A DNA stretch of 64,000 nt from Longibacter salinarum. GTDB lineage: Bacteria > Bacteroidota > Rhodothermia > Rhodothermales > Salinibacteraceae. Under the pieces are notes generated by a model, which was given only the letters and a program-made list of their open reading frames with translations, did no database searches and was not told where the DNA came from. How positions within the stretch are numbered: the stretch's first letter is position 1; each line of letters starts with the position of its first letter. The position numbers were made by a program, and so were the translations under genes. The DNA is taken from NCBI RefSeq assembly GCF_002554795.1, contig NZ_PDEQ01000012.1:21885-85884 (forward strand), read 5' to 3'. This document shows, piece by piece, positions 27,556 to 37,102 of the stretch.

Positions 27556-29940
27556 TTACTCCCGAAAAGCCAGAAGCCGGAGTCCGTTCAGGGAAACGAC
27601 CACGGTGGAACCCTCATGACCGACGACGGCCAGCGGCAACGCGATCCCGGCCGTGAGGATCGTGGCGATCATGACGATGATGGCCGCGAACGCAATCGAC
27701 AGGTTGACGCGAAGGGTGCGCCGGGTGGCGTGGCTCAGCGAAAGAGCGTACGGGAGCTTGGTCAGATCATCGCCCATTAACACCAGGTCGGCAGTCTCAA
27801 GGGCGACATCGGTCCCTGCGCCTCCCATCGCCACACCGACGGTCGCCGTGGCCAGAGCAGGTGCGTCGTTCACGCCGTCGCCCACCATGGCCACAGACCC
27901 GTAGCGAGCCACGAGCTGGCGCACTCGGTCGACCTTCTGCTCCGGCAAGAGCTCGGCGTACACCTCATCCACTCCGACAGCCTCCCCGATGCGGCGGGCA
28001 ACGGTGGCGTGGTCCCCCGTGAGCATGACGATATGTTCGACGCCCTGAGCCCGAAGGGCCTCCACGGTGCGACGCGCCTCGTCACGAACGACATCGGCGT
28101 AGGCGATCCATCCAATCACCTGCACACCCGCATCCGTCTCGGCAGCGACCAGCACGCTGGTCTTTCCATCCTCCTGCCATTCCCGCACGGCCTTCAGCCC
28201 CTCGTCCAGGCCTGTGATCGTCCCACCGTCGCGACTTTCGAAGTACGCTGGATTGCCGATGTGAACTGTGCGACCCGCGACATCAGCACGAACGCCTTTC
28301 CCGACACTCGCGTGGAAGCGGGCGGCCGGAGGAAGGTCGAGTCCCCTCGTCTCGGCTGCGGCCACGGTGGCCCGCGCGAGGTGATGCTCCGAGCGTGACT
28401 GTACTGCCGCAGCGAGAGTGAGCAGGCGCGTCTCCGTCAGTTCCTCCGTGCCGAGCGTCGATCCGGGTCGAACTTCGAGATCCGTGAGTTCGGTATCGCC
28501 CTTCGTGAGGGTACCGGTCTTATCGAACGCGACCGCACGCACCGACGCTGCCGCTTCGACGTGGGCACCACCTTTAAAAAGAACGCCGCGCCGTGCACCT
28601 GCCGCGATGGCCGACAACACGGCCGCCGGCGTCGAAATCACCACTGCGCACGGTGACGCGGCCACCATCAGCGTCATCGCACGATACAGAGCGGTCCCCG
28701 TAGACTCGCCGACGAGCAACCCGACCACGGCGGCGGTGACCGTCAAGCCGAGAACGCCCAGAACGTACGGTTGCTCGAGCCGGTCGATCAGCCGCTGCGT
28801 CTGGGCCTTCTGCCCCTGCGCGTGCTCGACCATGCTGATAAGTCGTGCGATGGCCGACTCCGTCGCTCGACGCGTCACACGCACGTCGAGGCTGCCGTCC
28901 TCGTTGATCGTTCCGCCGTATACGTCGTCCCCAGCGGACTTGTGAACCGGCACAGACTCCCCGGTCAGTGCCGACTGGTCGACGGCGCTCTCTCCAGCTG
29001 TCACCGTTCCGTCGAGGGGTACGCGGTCACCCGGCCGCACAACGAACACGTCGCCCACGTCGACCTCCTCGATCGGAAGCGTCACTTCCGTACCATTCCG
29101 GCGGACCTGCGCCTCCTCGGGCCGGAGCGTCATGAGGGCTTCGATCGCCCGCCGCGATCGGCCGATGGCGTAATGCTGAAGGACGTTCGACAGAGAGAAC
29201 AGGAAGAGCAACATCGCCCCTTCGAAGGGCGCCCCGATGGCAAGGGCCCCCACCGCAGCAAGGATCATGAGCAGGTCAATGTCGACGGCCCGATGGCGGA
29301 GCGTCTCCAGCCCGGCCACAAGACCGTACCACCCGCCGAAGACGTACGACACCGCATAGCTGATCCAGCGCACGGTCGTGGGCAGGTCGAGCCAGCCGGC
29401 AACCAGTCCACCCACCATGCCGGCAAGTGACAACGCCACGAACACCGACTCCCGCCGAAGCTGAACCCGATCGACCGGAGCCTCCTTCGCGTCGCCGGTG
29501 TCATCCGACATCGGAAGGGCCGCCGACTCGCCGAGCGAGTGAACCGTTCGAACGAGATCTTCGGGTGAGGTGACGCCTTCGTCGTACGTCACGCGCAGGA
29601 TACCACTTCGAAACGACGCCTGCGCCTCCTGAATGCCGGGCACCGACCGAAGCCGATTTTCGAGGTTGAGAGCGCACGTCTCACAACTCCGTCCGCCCCG
29701 CCGTTCCAGACGCATCGTGCAGGCTGACATCGGTTGGTGGATGGCCGCGGCCATTTCGCGCACGAGCCGCTCGGCTTCCCGATCGGAAAGGCGCGTCCGG
29801 TCGTAGTCGAGAGCAAGGCGACCGCGCGTCGTATCGAGTTCGACCCTGATGAGGCCTTCCGCGTCTTGAGCCGTCGCGTCGATGGCCTCTGCACAGGTCA
29901 CTTCCGGTAGGTCAGGCGATGTTGATGACATCGAAGACAT
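27556..29940 (-). CDS. Heavy-metal P1B-type ATPase, probable P1B-4 (Co/Fe/Zn) exporter
   Basis: 794 residues. The N-terminus has a degenerate metal-binding domain and then an HMA domain with the CxxC of GGRSCETCA. Eight membrane helices are expected. The transport-site motif is SPC (VAASPCAVVIS), and the final helix has HEGST. Together these are the marks of P1B-4 pumps for cobalt, iron or zinc rather than copper. Catalytic motifs are DKTGTLTKGD, MLTGDH and GDGVNDAPALA. The usual HP dipeptide reads HH (SEHHLARATV), which may be subgroup-typical. It should export divalent metal from the cytoplasm. No metal regulator gene is adjacent. Confidence 0.88.
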   Translation of the reverse strand: MSSMSSTSPDLPEVTCAEAIDATAQDAEGLIRVELDTTRGRLALDYDRTRLSDREAERLVREMAAAIHQPMSACTMRLERRGGRSCETCALNLENRLRSVPGIQEAQASFRSGILRVTYDEGVTSPEDLVRTVHSLGESAALPMSDDTGDAKEAPVDRVQLRRESVFVALSLAGMVGGLVAGWLDLPTTVRWISYAVSYVFGGWYGLVAGLETLRHRAVDIDLLMILAAVGALAIGAPFEGAMLLFLFSLSNVLQHYAIGRSRRAIEALMTLRPEEAQVRRNGTEVTLPIEEVDVGDVFVVRPGDRVPLDGTVTAGESAVDQSALTGESVPVHKSAGDDVYGGTINEDGSLDVRVTRRATESAIARLISMVEHAQGQKAQTQRLIDRLEQPYVLGVLGLTVTAAVVGLLVGESTGTALYRAMTLMVAASPCAVVISTPAAVLSAIAAGARRGVLFKGGAHVEAAASVRAVAFDKTGTLTKGDTELTDLEVRPGSTLGTEELTETRLLTLAAAVQSRSEHHLARATVAAAETRGLDLPPAARFHASVGKGVRADVAGRTVHIGNPAYFESRDGGTITGLDEGLKAVREWQEDGKTSVLVAAETDAGVQVIGWIAYADVVRDEARRTVEALRAQGVEHIVMLTGDHATVARRIGEAVGVDEVYAELLPEQKVDRVRQLVARYGSVAMVGDGVNDAPALATATVGVAMGGAGTDVALETADLVLMGDDLTKLPYALSLSHATRRTLRVNLSIAFAAIIVMIATILTAGIALPLAVVGHEGSTVVVSLNGLRLLAFRE

Positions 29941-30217
29941 ACAACTTGGCGTTCAATGGTCGACTCTCCGCGAAAAACGAGTGCCGTACGAAAAACGATT
30001 GCCGCGATACGAGGGCGCATCGTCGATCTGGAAGAGGAAACGCGCCCCGAAGCGAATAGCTCCTATTGTGACACCCACGGAGCTGTAGTACAACATCAAT
30101 CGTGCCCAAACCGCAGACGGCCTGCCCCCGAATGAATCGGAGGCGGGCCGCGGCGTGTCTGGGTTTTCGTTTCGAAGCGGCGTCTCTTTACGTCGACATA
30201 GCGCGATACGCGCGACC
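29941..30217. other. Intergenic region with a long terminator hairpin
   Basis: It holds the metal-ATPase promoter side and the terminator of the TPR lipoprotein gene. No small gene was supported. Confidence 0.4.
30105..30166 (-). terminator. Long hairpin terminator of the TPR lipoprotein gene
   Basis: The core GGCCTGCC-CCGA / TCGG-GGCGGGCC has a 5-base loop. It is extended outwards by CAGAC/GTCTG and AAACC/GGTTT pairs, giving about 22 paired positions with small bulges. Confidence 0.65.
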
Positions 30218-31741
30218 TTACACGCGGCGTTTCTTCATCGCGTCGGCACGGACGATCGCATATTCGACCGAGTTGAAGTTGTGGCGCGCGACGTCATCGT
30301 ACGCCTTTCTCGATGCCTCGATATCGCCGGCCAGCTCATACGCCTGAGCCAGCTGAAAGCGAATGCCGATGTTGTTCGGATCGGCTTTCGACAGATGACG
30401 TACGGCCGTCTCTCCGTCGCCGTCAATGAGAGCCGCCAGCCCGAGTAGGTGATGCTGGTTTTCAAACCGCTTCGGATCCGTCTGATCCTTGACGCTCTCG
30501 TAGTAATCGTTCGCAGCCTTGCGTGCCATCTCGGTATTGCCACTCATCGCCGCCAGATATCCATCCCAGTAGAGGCGGTCGGTGCTTATGTTGGCCTTCA
30601 TCGTGGCATCGACGGTACGATCTTCGACCTCCTCCGACAGCAGGCGCCGCTGCGTGATCGTGGCCTCGGCTTCTTCGATCATGTCGTTGTGTACCGCAAC
30701 GAGGAACTGATTGTTGAGCGTGAAGAACGTTACCCCGGTTTTCTCCTCCACAGGGAGGTCCATATTCTCGATCATCACGATCACATCGCTCAACTCATCG
30801 TATGCGGCCTCGGGATTTCCTTCGTGTAGCGCAACGAACGCGCGGTAGTTCGCGAGCTGGGCCTTCGCAACACCTCGTCCCTGCTGCACACCCTGGTCGT
30901 AGCTGGCACGAGCCTCGTCGTAGGATCCGAGGAAAGAAAGAACGTGACCGAGCTTAACGTGCGCCGGTGCATAACCGGCATTCACTTCCACCGCTTTCTG
31001 GTAGGTCCGTCGAGCTTCTTCGAGGTCACCGTTCCCACGATAGGCGTCGCCCAACCATACCTGCAGAACGGCTTCCTCCGGTTGAATGGCAACAGCCTGT
31101 TGGGCGAACAAAATGGCTTTATCGAGATCGCGCGGCTCGCTGAATGTGTAGGAGTTCGATAACCGCACGTTCGACACGATCAATGTGGAGGAGTGCTTCG
31201 ACGCTGTTTTCCACGCCTCTCGGGCCTCGTCCACCTCTCCCCGCGAGTTATAGACATCTCCTCGCTCCACCCACGCATATGCGGACGCCGGGTACGCCTC
31301 CGTCAGGCGGGACGCTAGCTCCAGGCGGCGTTCGGCGTCGTTCGTGATGTACGTTTTTCGAATCTGAGCGAGCAGTTGCTCGCCTTCACTCTTGTCCGAG
31401 CTCGTTTCGTTCGCCTTCCCTAAGTTCTTTTCGAAGCTCTCCGGCGAGAACGAAACATCGGCCAGATAGACGTACGCATACGTGAAGTCCGGATCGATGG
31501 ACACTGCTTTCTGGAAATGCTCTTGAGCCGTCTGCTGGTCGCCAATCTCCATCGCGTACAGACCATCGAGGAAGACGGCTCGTGCGTCCTCGGAAACAGT
31601 TGTGATTGGGATCTCGGTGTCTGGATCAGGAGACGGCGTCGCCTGGACTTCGTCCTCCGGTTGGCAACCTGCCGCCGTGCCGACAACCACAATGAGTAAT
31701 AAGAGGGACAGTAGGGAGGAAATAAGAGTTCGAATGATCAT
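30218..31741 (-). CDS. TPR lipoprotein
   Basis: The ATG at 31741 gives a strongly hydrophobic signal sequence ending GTAAGC, a good lipobox. About 507 residues contain TPR units through the whole length (AQEHFQKAVSIDPDFTYAYV, ARRTYQKAVEVNAGYAPAHV, and AVRHLSKADPNNIGIRFQLA near the end). It is likely an envelope-anchored assembly or sensor scaffold. The segment ITTVSEDARAVFLDGL parallels ITTTSDAAREAFEEG in the protein at 22773, so the two are paralogues over the N-terminal part. Confidence 0.82.
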   Translation of the reverse strand: MIIRTLISSLLSLLLLIVVVGTAAGCQPEDEVQATPSPDPDTEIPITTVSEDARAVFLDGLYAMEIGDQQTAQEHFQKAVSIDPDFTYAYVYLADVSFSPESFEKNLGKANETSSDKSEGEQLLAQIRKTYITNDAERRLELASRLTEAYPASAYAWVERGDVYNSRGEVDEAREAWKTASKHSSTLIVSNVRLSNSYTFSEPRDLDKAILFAQQAVAIQPEEAVLQVWLGDAYRGNGDLEEARRTYQKAVEVNAGYAPAHVKLGHVLSFLGSYDEARASYDQGVQQGRGVAKAQLANYRAFVALHEGNPEAAYDELSDVIVMIENMDLPVEEKTGVTFFTLNNQFLVAVHNDMIEEAEATITQRRLLSEEVEDRTVDATMKANISTDRLYWDGYLAAMSGNTEMARKAANDYYESVKDQTDPKRFENQHHLLGLAALIDGDGETAVRHLSKADPNNIGIRFQLAQAYELAGDIEASRKAYDDVARHNFNSVEYAIVRADAMKKRRV

Positions 31742-32244
31742 GAGGGCCACCTGGGTCGATGTAAACATTGGTCAGACGAGATCGGCTTCATTGCACATCT
31801 CCCACGGCAGACCTACGGGAGTGGCGAATAGTCGAAGGGGATCAGGAAACAGATGTGATGGGAAAACTCGTCCCGACCTGGACATACGGACTGGAGTGCC
31901 CGACCCTTCGGCACAGACTCGAAAAATTCGATCATCGCGTTGCCGTTATCGTCGTGCCGGAGAATCCGATTTCCAATCAGCAATAGCAATAGACGATGAT
32001 CGATTTGCGCCTCTGGTGTACCGGAGAACGCGCAAGTGTGGTGCGCCAGCCCAGCCCCGGCTCGAGCAGAGGGATCGTTTGAATCTCACAGCAAGACTCC
32101 CATCAGACAGCGCTATGACTCCAGAACAGGAGATGAGTAACGGTCACGCGTGTAACCCTGCGCCGGAGCACCCGTCCATTGAGCCGACGTGCCGGTCGCC
32201 ACAGCCGGCCCCCGACCTCCTCTTCAAAAGGATTCTTCCCCCAT
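31742..32244. other. Gene-free divergent region
   Basis: About 500 bases between divergent lipoprotein genes. No repeat, hairpin or domain-bearing frame was noticed. Confidence 0.4.
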
Positions 32245-33960
32245 ATGCAACTTCCATCCAACCTGCGGCACATTCTGTCCGTGGTAGCTATGTTTGCTGT
32301 CATCCTTGTCGGATGCGACAGCGGCGGTAGCGGCGGCGGCAGCGACGTGCCCGAACCGAGCATCACAGGCGTAAGCCCGACAGAGGGTGCCATCGGCACC
32401 GAACTCACCCTCGAAGGCTCCGACTTTGAAACGGGAGCCAACGTTACGGTCGACGGTGTGGCGGCATCGTCGGTTACCGTCGAGTCTCCAACCAGGCTCT
32501 TTGCCGTCGTCCCCTCGGGCATCACGACCGAAACGCCGGTCGACGTGACGGTGCTCAACAACGAATCGAAGACCGCATCCGAGGCCGACGCGTTTACCGC
32601 CATCCCGCCGAAACTTAGCTTTGTCAACAGCGCAACCCGCCCCTCCGGACAGGTTGGAAGCACGGTCATTCTCGATGGGGATGCCTTTGGCGATGTCCAG
32701 GGTACCGGAACCGTGTACTTCAACTACGACGAGTCAGCAGGAACGGGTATTGCCGCCACCATCCAGGCCGATGACGACTGGACAAACTCGTTCATCGTGA
32801 CGACCGTGCCGAGCGGTGCATCCGACGGACCGGTCGTGGTTGAGACGGAAGTCGGCGTCAGCGAATCGATCCCGTTCAACGTGACGGACGGCGCCAGCTT
32901 CAGCCCGTCGAACATCAACTGGACGCAGACGTCGAGCCTCCCGACGGGCGTGAGCAGCCACGACGCGAGCTTCGCCCAGTTCGAGAACGCCAACGGCGAC
33001 ACGAAGCGCTACGTATACGTCACAGGCGGCATCGACGCCCAGGACAATGCCCTCACTCAGGCGATCGGCGGTGAACTTGTCCAGCAGGGCGAAGTGAGCA
33101 GCTGGGCCCAGGTCACGGACCTTCCGAACAGCCTCGCCCATCACGCAACCGTCGCTGCGACGCGATTCAACTCGCGCGTCGACACGACCGGGCATCTCTA
33201 CTCAATTGGCGGCATCGACGCCTCCAGCAACGTCGTCAGCAGCGTCAACCGAGCCCAGATCAACCCGGACGGTACGCTCGGCACCTGGAATAGCGAGACG
33301 GCGCTACCGCAGCCGCTTCACAACGCCGATGCTGTGCTCTTCCGCAGTGCCATTTACGTGGTCGGTGGTGCAACGACCGGCAATGCACCTGTCGCCACGG
33401 TCTACAAAGCCGAGATCGATACGAGCGGCACGATCGGCACCTGGGAGCAGCAGCAAGATCTCCCGACGGCCATCGCGCACCACGGTCTCGTAAGCTTCGG
33501 CGGCTACCTCTACACCGTCGGCGGCAACACTGCCGCGGTGGACCCGAACAGCAACACCAACAGCAACACGCGCACCGGCGCCATCTCGAACGGCGAGATC
33601 AACCTCCGCACCGGCGAAATCTCCGGCTGGAGCGCCAACCCGAACGAGCTTGGCAAGTCACGTGAGAAGCATAGCACGCTCGTTAGCGGCGGCTTCGTGT
33701 TCGTAAGCTCGGGCATTTACTCCGCGGCCGCGCAGGGCTCGAGCGAAAACACGTACGCTCAGATCAACAGCGACGGAACCATCGGGTCGTTCAGCGGCGC
33801 TACGGGTTCGAACACCCTGCTTTCGGAGGGCGGCAACAACCTGTACAATCAGGCTGCCGTCAGCTACACCGATAGCCAGGGCGTCGCCCACGTCCTGATC
33901 ATCGGTGGCGACGACGTCAACGTTCCGGGCAATAAGCAGGCAGACGTGCTGTACTACTAG
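32245..33960 (+). CDS. IPT/TIG plus Kelch-repeat lipoprotein
   Basis: The ATG at 32245 gives MQLPSNLRHILSVVAMFAV and then VGCDSGGSGGGS, a lipobox followed by a flexible Gly/Ser linker. Residues of about 35-120 and 120-215 are two IPT/TIG immunoglobulin-like domains (PSITGVSPTEGAIGTELTLE and GSTVILDGDAFGDVQGTGTV). Residues of about 230-560 contain Kelch-type blades (YVVGGATTGNAPVATVYKAE, LYTVGGNTAAVDP, HVLIIGGDDV). It is a surface or periplasm-facing lipoprotein, probably for binding or adhesion. A strong terminator follows. Confidence 0.82.
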   Translation: MQLPSNLRHILSVVAMFAVILVGCDSGGSGGGSDVPEPSITGVSPTEGAIGTELTLEGSDFETGANVTVDGVAASSVTVESPTRLFAVVPSGITTETPVDVTVLNNESKTASEADAFTAIPPKLSFVNSATRPSGQVGSTVILDGDAFGDVQGTGTVYFNYDESAGTGIAATIQADDDWTNSFIVTTVPSGASDGPVVVETEVGVSESIPFNVTDGASFSPSNINWTQTSSLPTGVSSHDASFAQFENANGDTKRYVYVTGGIDAQDNALTQAIGGELVQQGEVSSWAQVTDLPNSLAHHATVAATRFNSRVDTTGHLYSIGGIDASSNVVSSVNRAQINPDGTLGTWNSETALPQPLHNADAVLFRSAIYVVGGATTGNAPVATVYKAEIDTSGTIGTWEQQQDLPTAIAHHGLVSFGGYLYTVGGNTAAVDPNSNTNSNTRTGAISNGEINLRTGEISGWSANPNELGKSREKHSTLVSGGFVFVSSGIYSAAAQGSSENTYAQINSDGTIGSFSGATGSNTLLSEGGNNLYNQAAVSYTDSQGVAHVLIIGGDDVNVPGNKQADVLYY

Positions 33961-33989
33961 TGCGCTGCTCCAACATCAGCGGCAACGCC

Positions 33990-34028
33990 AAACGCACCGC
34001 TTCCCACGACCGGGGGCGGTGCGTTTTT
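33990..34028 (+). terminator. Intrinsic terminator of the IPT/Kelch gene
   Basis: An 11-bp perfect stem (AAACGCACCGC and complement) with a 15-base loop is followed by T5. Confidence 0.9.
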
Positions 34029-34336
34029 ATTATTGTGTATGGTCGATCGGGGGTTGTGGATTGGATTCAACCCGGAGCGTCGAGCAAGACCCAAACGGTG
34101 TCTCGTGATTTCATTGGAGGGAGTGTGGCTCTGCGCAGTGCACCGACACGCTCAGGGCCATTCCTCGACCTCGGTGCGTTGATAGCGGCATGGATGAATG
34201 CCGCTTCACCTCGACGTAGATACGAGGCATCCTCAAACGCCGATCAACTCCCGGGTATTACGTGGCAGCCCAACAAACCAACACGCCAGGAAAATGCCGG
34301 CACGTACCCTCCTACCTCCTCCCGACCGAAATCAAT

Positions 34337-34378
34337 CCAATCCACTATTCCCCAACCCACAATCCACAATCCCTAATC
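34337..34378. repeat. Period-7 array, six CACAATC-like units
   Basis: Units CCAATCC, ACTATTC, CCCAACC, CACAATC, CACAATC, CCTAATC keep a 7-base register and end at the terminator of the next minus-strand gene. The CACAATC form recurs in the array at 36165. Confidence 0.78.
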
Positions 34379-34415
34379 AAAAACGCCCCCGACCGTGCGA
34401 GGCACGACAGAGGGC
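34379..34415 (-). terminator. Intrinsic terminator of the TonB-C lipoprotein gene
   Basis: On the minus strand GCCCTCTGTCGTGC, a CTC loop and GCACGGTCGGGGGC pair with small mismatches. They are followed by GTTTTTG. Confidence 0.7.
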
Positions 34416-34460
34416 AAATAGCAACCAGGGTGGATCGTAGTACACAAATGTCCCAGCCTC

Positions 34461-35156
34461 CTACCGTCCGAAGTCCACGCCGAAGCGGACGAAGGACGCC
34501 TGCTCGACCCATTCGTTATTGACTTTCAAAAAGGCCGGCTGCCACTTCATCTGGGTCGTCGTTCGCATGGCGATTCCGTCGAGTGTCGGATGGAGACTCT
34601 CTACAACCTCGATGCCTTCCGGCTCGCCGTTCGCGTTGACGAAGACCTGCAGCTCGACCGTTCCCCGGTTCTCCTCGTTGCGCAGGCTATCCGGAAACAC
34701 CATCCCCTCCCCGGTTTCCGTCCGTCGCGGTTCGCGATAGTGGTTGTTGATGGCCTTGTATGCCTTCTGTTTGTACTCGCCCTGAACTTTCTCGCGGATG
34801 TCGCCCGAGAGCGAGACGTCAGACAGTACCGGCACCGCCTTCGCCCGGAAGAGTGAGTCGATCGTCTCCGGGTCATGCTGGAAGAGAGGCAGAATGGAGC
34901 GCTTCACGGCTTCTTGCATCTGAGCGCGCGTCATCTGTCCCTGCGAGATGGAAAGGGTCCGCGTGTCCGTAATCCCCATCGCCTTCAGCGATTCCAGATT
35001 GCGAAACACGGTTGAGGTGTCCACGCCACTCTTCCACCAGCGTCCGTCAGCGCTTTCCCAGCCGCTCGGCGGGGCCGACGGGTCCTCCGAACTGCACCCG
35101 GTAAGTACCAGGGTCACAGCCATTGCGAGTACGAGCATCCAGCGCGAAGCAGTCAT
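34461..35156 (-). CDS. Lipoprotein with TonB C-terminal-like domain
   Basis: 231 residues. A signal sequence ends in VLTGC, a good lipobox. The middle is helical and unassigned. Residues of about 160-231 resemble the TonB C-terminal domain (GTVELQVFVNANGEPEGIEV, then TTQMKWQPAFLKV and a final VRFGVDFG strand). There is no proline-rich spanning region or membrane anchor of a true TonB, so it more likely uses the fold for envelope protein contacts. Confidence 0.75.
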   Translation of the reverse strand: MTASRWMLVLAMAVTLVLTGCSSEDPSAPPSGWESADGRWWKSGVDTSTVFRNLESLKAMGITDTRTLSISQGQMTRAQMQEAVKRSILPLFQHDPETIDSLFRAKAVPVLSDVSLSGDIREKVQGEYKQKAYKAINNHYREPRRTETGEGMVFPDSLRNEENRGTVELQVFVNANGEPEGIEVVESLHPTLDGIAMRTTTQMKWQPAFLKVNNEWVEQASFVRFGVDFGR

Positions 35157-35253
35157 GGAAGAAGCGAATCTTGGGAAAAGGGGTGAACCGCACGGTCATT
35201 CGGTCGCCGACATCAAAAGATAAAGCCCACCTCGGTCGCTCGTTCCACGCCGG

Positions 35254-36090
35254 CTATTCGACGAGCACCGGCGTCCCGACCTGGGTCCACCACCAGAGGG
35301 TGTTCATGTCCTCGTTCGTCACGGCGACGCAGCCCTGCGTCCAGTTGGTGGCCGCCCCGGTACCATCACCGTGGATCTCAACCCATCCGCCCAGCTCCGT
35401 ATTCATCGGGGGCATGCTGATCCTTTCGTCGGCTTCAATGATCGCGTCGCGCTCCGACCGAGAAATGATCCCGTTTCGGTAGCCCCGGCGCGCGTCGGAG
35501 GCCGTCGGATAGTTGAGAACGAGGGCCTTGTAAAACTGGCTGTTGGGGTTTCTGCGCACAACGTAGAACTGCCCCTCCGGCGTTCGCCAGTGGTCCCGCA
35601 GGCTTGTGCTCCCGCGACGCTCCTTGTCGGAGAACGCGTTGTAGCCGAAGTCGGCCTTGAACGTCTTCATAAGGCGCGTGCCCCGGTACATGTAGACCCG
35701 CCGGTCGGCCTTCGAGGCGCGAATCCAGATGTTGGAAATCGCCGTCTCCGGCACGAATCCCTGCTTTCCATCATCGGTGCGCACCTCGCACCACTCATCC
35801 TCGCACGAAAGGCGCTGCACAGGAGTGGTCACCGTCAATCGACGCACCGGGCGCGAGTCATCCGGCGTGTTGTACAGCATGGTCGACTCCCCGGCAACGT
35901 AAAACAGCTGCCGGTCGGCGAGCGCCGCAGCGGGCGTACTGCGCGTGACTGCACGCGTTGCGACATCCTGAGACGCCGTACTCACGGCCGACGAGGCCGC
36001 CGGTTGCTGCGCAAAGGCCTGCGGCGACACGGCTCCAAGAACGAGAGCCAGCATTCCCCAGAAAAGACGATGACGAACAAAATCAACCAT
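35254..36090 (-). CDS. L,D-transpeptidase (YkuD) with SH3-like domain
   Basis: The ATG at 36090 gives MVDFVRHRLFWGMLALVLGA and a signal cleavage near AFAQ. The longer in-frame start runs through a repeat array and is rejected. Residues of about 65-125 form a bacterial SH3-like domain (VTTPVQRLSCEDEWCEVRTD, DDGKQGFVPE). Residues of about 130-275 are the YkuD catalytic domain, ending in the His and Cys motif HGDGTGAATNWTQGCVAVTN. It should act on peptidoglycan stem peptides in the periplasm, making 3-3 crosslinks or attaching a protein. Confidence 0.88.
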   Translation of the reverse strand: MVDFVRHRLFWGMLALVLGAVSPQAFAQQPAASSAVSTASQDVATRAVTRSTPAAALADRQLFYVAGESTMLYNTPDDSRPVRRLTVTTPVQRLSCEDEWCEVRTDDGKQGFVPETAISNIWIRASKADRRVYMYRGTRLMKTFKADFGYNAFSDKERRGSTSLRDHWRTPEGQFYVVRRNPNSQFYKALVLNYPTASDARRGYRNGIISRSERDAIIEADERISMPPMNTELGGWVEIHGDGTGAATNWTQGCVAVTNEDMNTLWWWTQVGTPVLVE

Positions 36091-36164
36091 AAAAACTCGG
36101 GCGTCGCTACCTGAACAGTTAGCTCCGTGTATGCACCGATCAAGGATCACACCGGAATACCAAT

Positions 36165-36213
36165 GCGAAGTGCGAAGGTCGAACTGCGAATTGACAATCC
36201 ACAATCCCCAATC
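36165..36213. repeat. Period-7 array with gradual change of unit (7 units)
   Basis: Units run GCGAAGT, GCGAAGG, TCGAACT, GCGAATT, GACAATC, CACAATC, CCCAATC. The first half is like the array at 46964 and the last half like that at 34337. It ends 7 bases before the stop codon of the HAD gene. Confidence 0.82.
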
Positions 36214-36219
36214 CGTCGC

Positions 36220-36987
36220 TTAGCCGGCTTCCGGATCGCGGCGGTTGTGCTGCAAGCACCACTGGTATGCTTCGACCGTCCCGCGGATGACTTCGCCCTG
36301 GGTGACGTGGGGCACCTGTTCACGGACGACGCCATGCGCATTGGCAGGGGCAAACGGATAGCCGACCGACAACAACGCATCGAGATCGGCGTCGGTGTCG
36401 CCGATATACGCCGTTTCCGTCGTCGACACACCCAGCTCATTGCACAGCCAGGCGATTCCGGTCTGCTTGGTGATGGACGGCGGGACGATGTCCACGGAGT
36501 TGTCCGTAGAAAAGACCACCAGGTGCGGCAAATTTTCCTCCACAAACCGCTCCGCTCGCGGACGTAGCTCCTCGATCTCTGAGGTGTCCGGGGTGACGAT
36601 CCCGGCCTGCGTACGCTTGGCGTGATCGAGGGACATTTTCGTCCCCGGCACGCAATCCGTCGCAAACCAGTGACGCACTTCCTCCAGTTCGGCCGCCACC
36701 TCATCGGTGAACGCCGGATTCCACGTCGTCTGGGCCGTTACCGGGTCGAACATCCCGCCTCCGCTCTCGAACAGCACCGGACACGTCAGCCCGAGCGCCT
36801 GCGTCACCGACTCCACGTAGGCGTAAGCCCGACCGGAGCAGATCGAGATGGCCGGCGCAAACCCGGGCGACGCAGCCGGGCTTGCGTCCCCGGCGTACCG
36901 TCGCAAGATCGAAAAGTGATCGAGATCGTACGGCCGGTACGGCTCCGATAGGCAGCCGTCGATGTCCGTAATAAAAAGGTTGATCAA
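36220..36987 (-). CDS. HAD-superfamily phosphatase (Cof/MPGP-like)
   Basis: 255 residues. The HAD motif I is FITDIDGCLSE, motif II ISICSGR, and motif IV ETAYIGDTDADLDAL. The cap domain between 90 and 170 fits subclass IIB, as in mannosyl-3-phosphoglycerate or sucrose-phosphate phosphatases. The substrate is unknown. The start is a TTG codon at 36987, since no ATG or GTG lies near and the region just upstream is a repeat array. In a halophile, a compatible-solute phosphatase is possible but not shown. Confidence 0.82.
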   Translation of the reverse strand: MINLFITDIDGCLSEPYRPYDLDHFSILRRYAGDASPAASPGFAPAISICSGRAYAYVESVTQALGLTCPVLFESGGGMFDPVTAQTTWNPAFTDEVAAELEEVRHWFATDCVPGTKMSLDHAKRTQAGIVTPDTSEIEELRPRAERFVEENLPHLVVFSTDNSVDIVPPSITKQTGIAWLCNELGVSTTETAYIGDTDADLDALLSVGYPFAPANAHGVVREQVPHVTQGEVIRGTVEAYQWCLQHNRRDPEAG

Positions 36988-36999
36988 AGCAGTAAAAAC

Positions 37000-37034
37000 G
37001 TTCAGAGTTCAGGGTTCAGGGTTCAACGTTAGCT
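37000..37034. repeat. Period-7 array, GTTCAGG type
   Basis: Units GTTCAGA, GTTCAGG, GTTCAGG, GTTCAAC, GTTAGCT. It begins 13 bases upstream of the HAD start codon, between that gene and its likely promoter. Confidence 0.8.
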
Positions 37035-37102
37035 ACCGGACACTTTCACTGGTACCCACGTCACTTCCACATTCCCCGGCGCGGCTGCTCCGACATGGAC
37101 GG

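Larger units (their letters stand above)
33961..34460. other. Convergent intergenic region with two terminators and a repeat array
   Basis: It contains the terminators at 33990 and 34379 and the period-7 array at 34337. The middle part (34030-34330) holds nothing I recognise. Confidence 0.5.
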
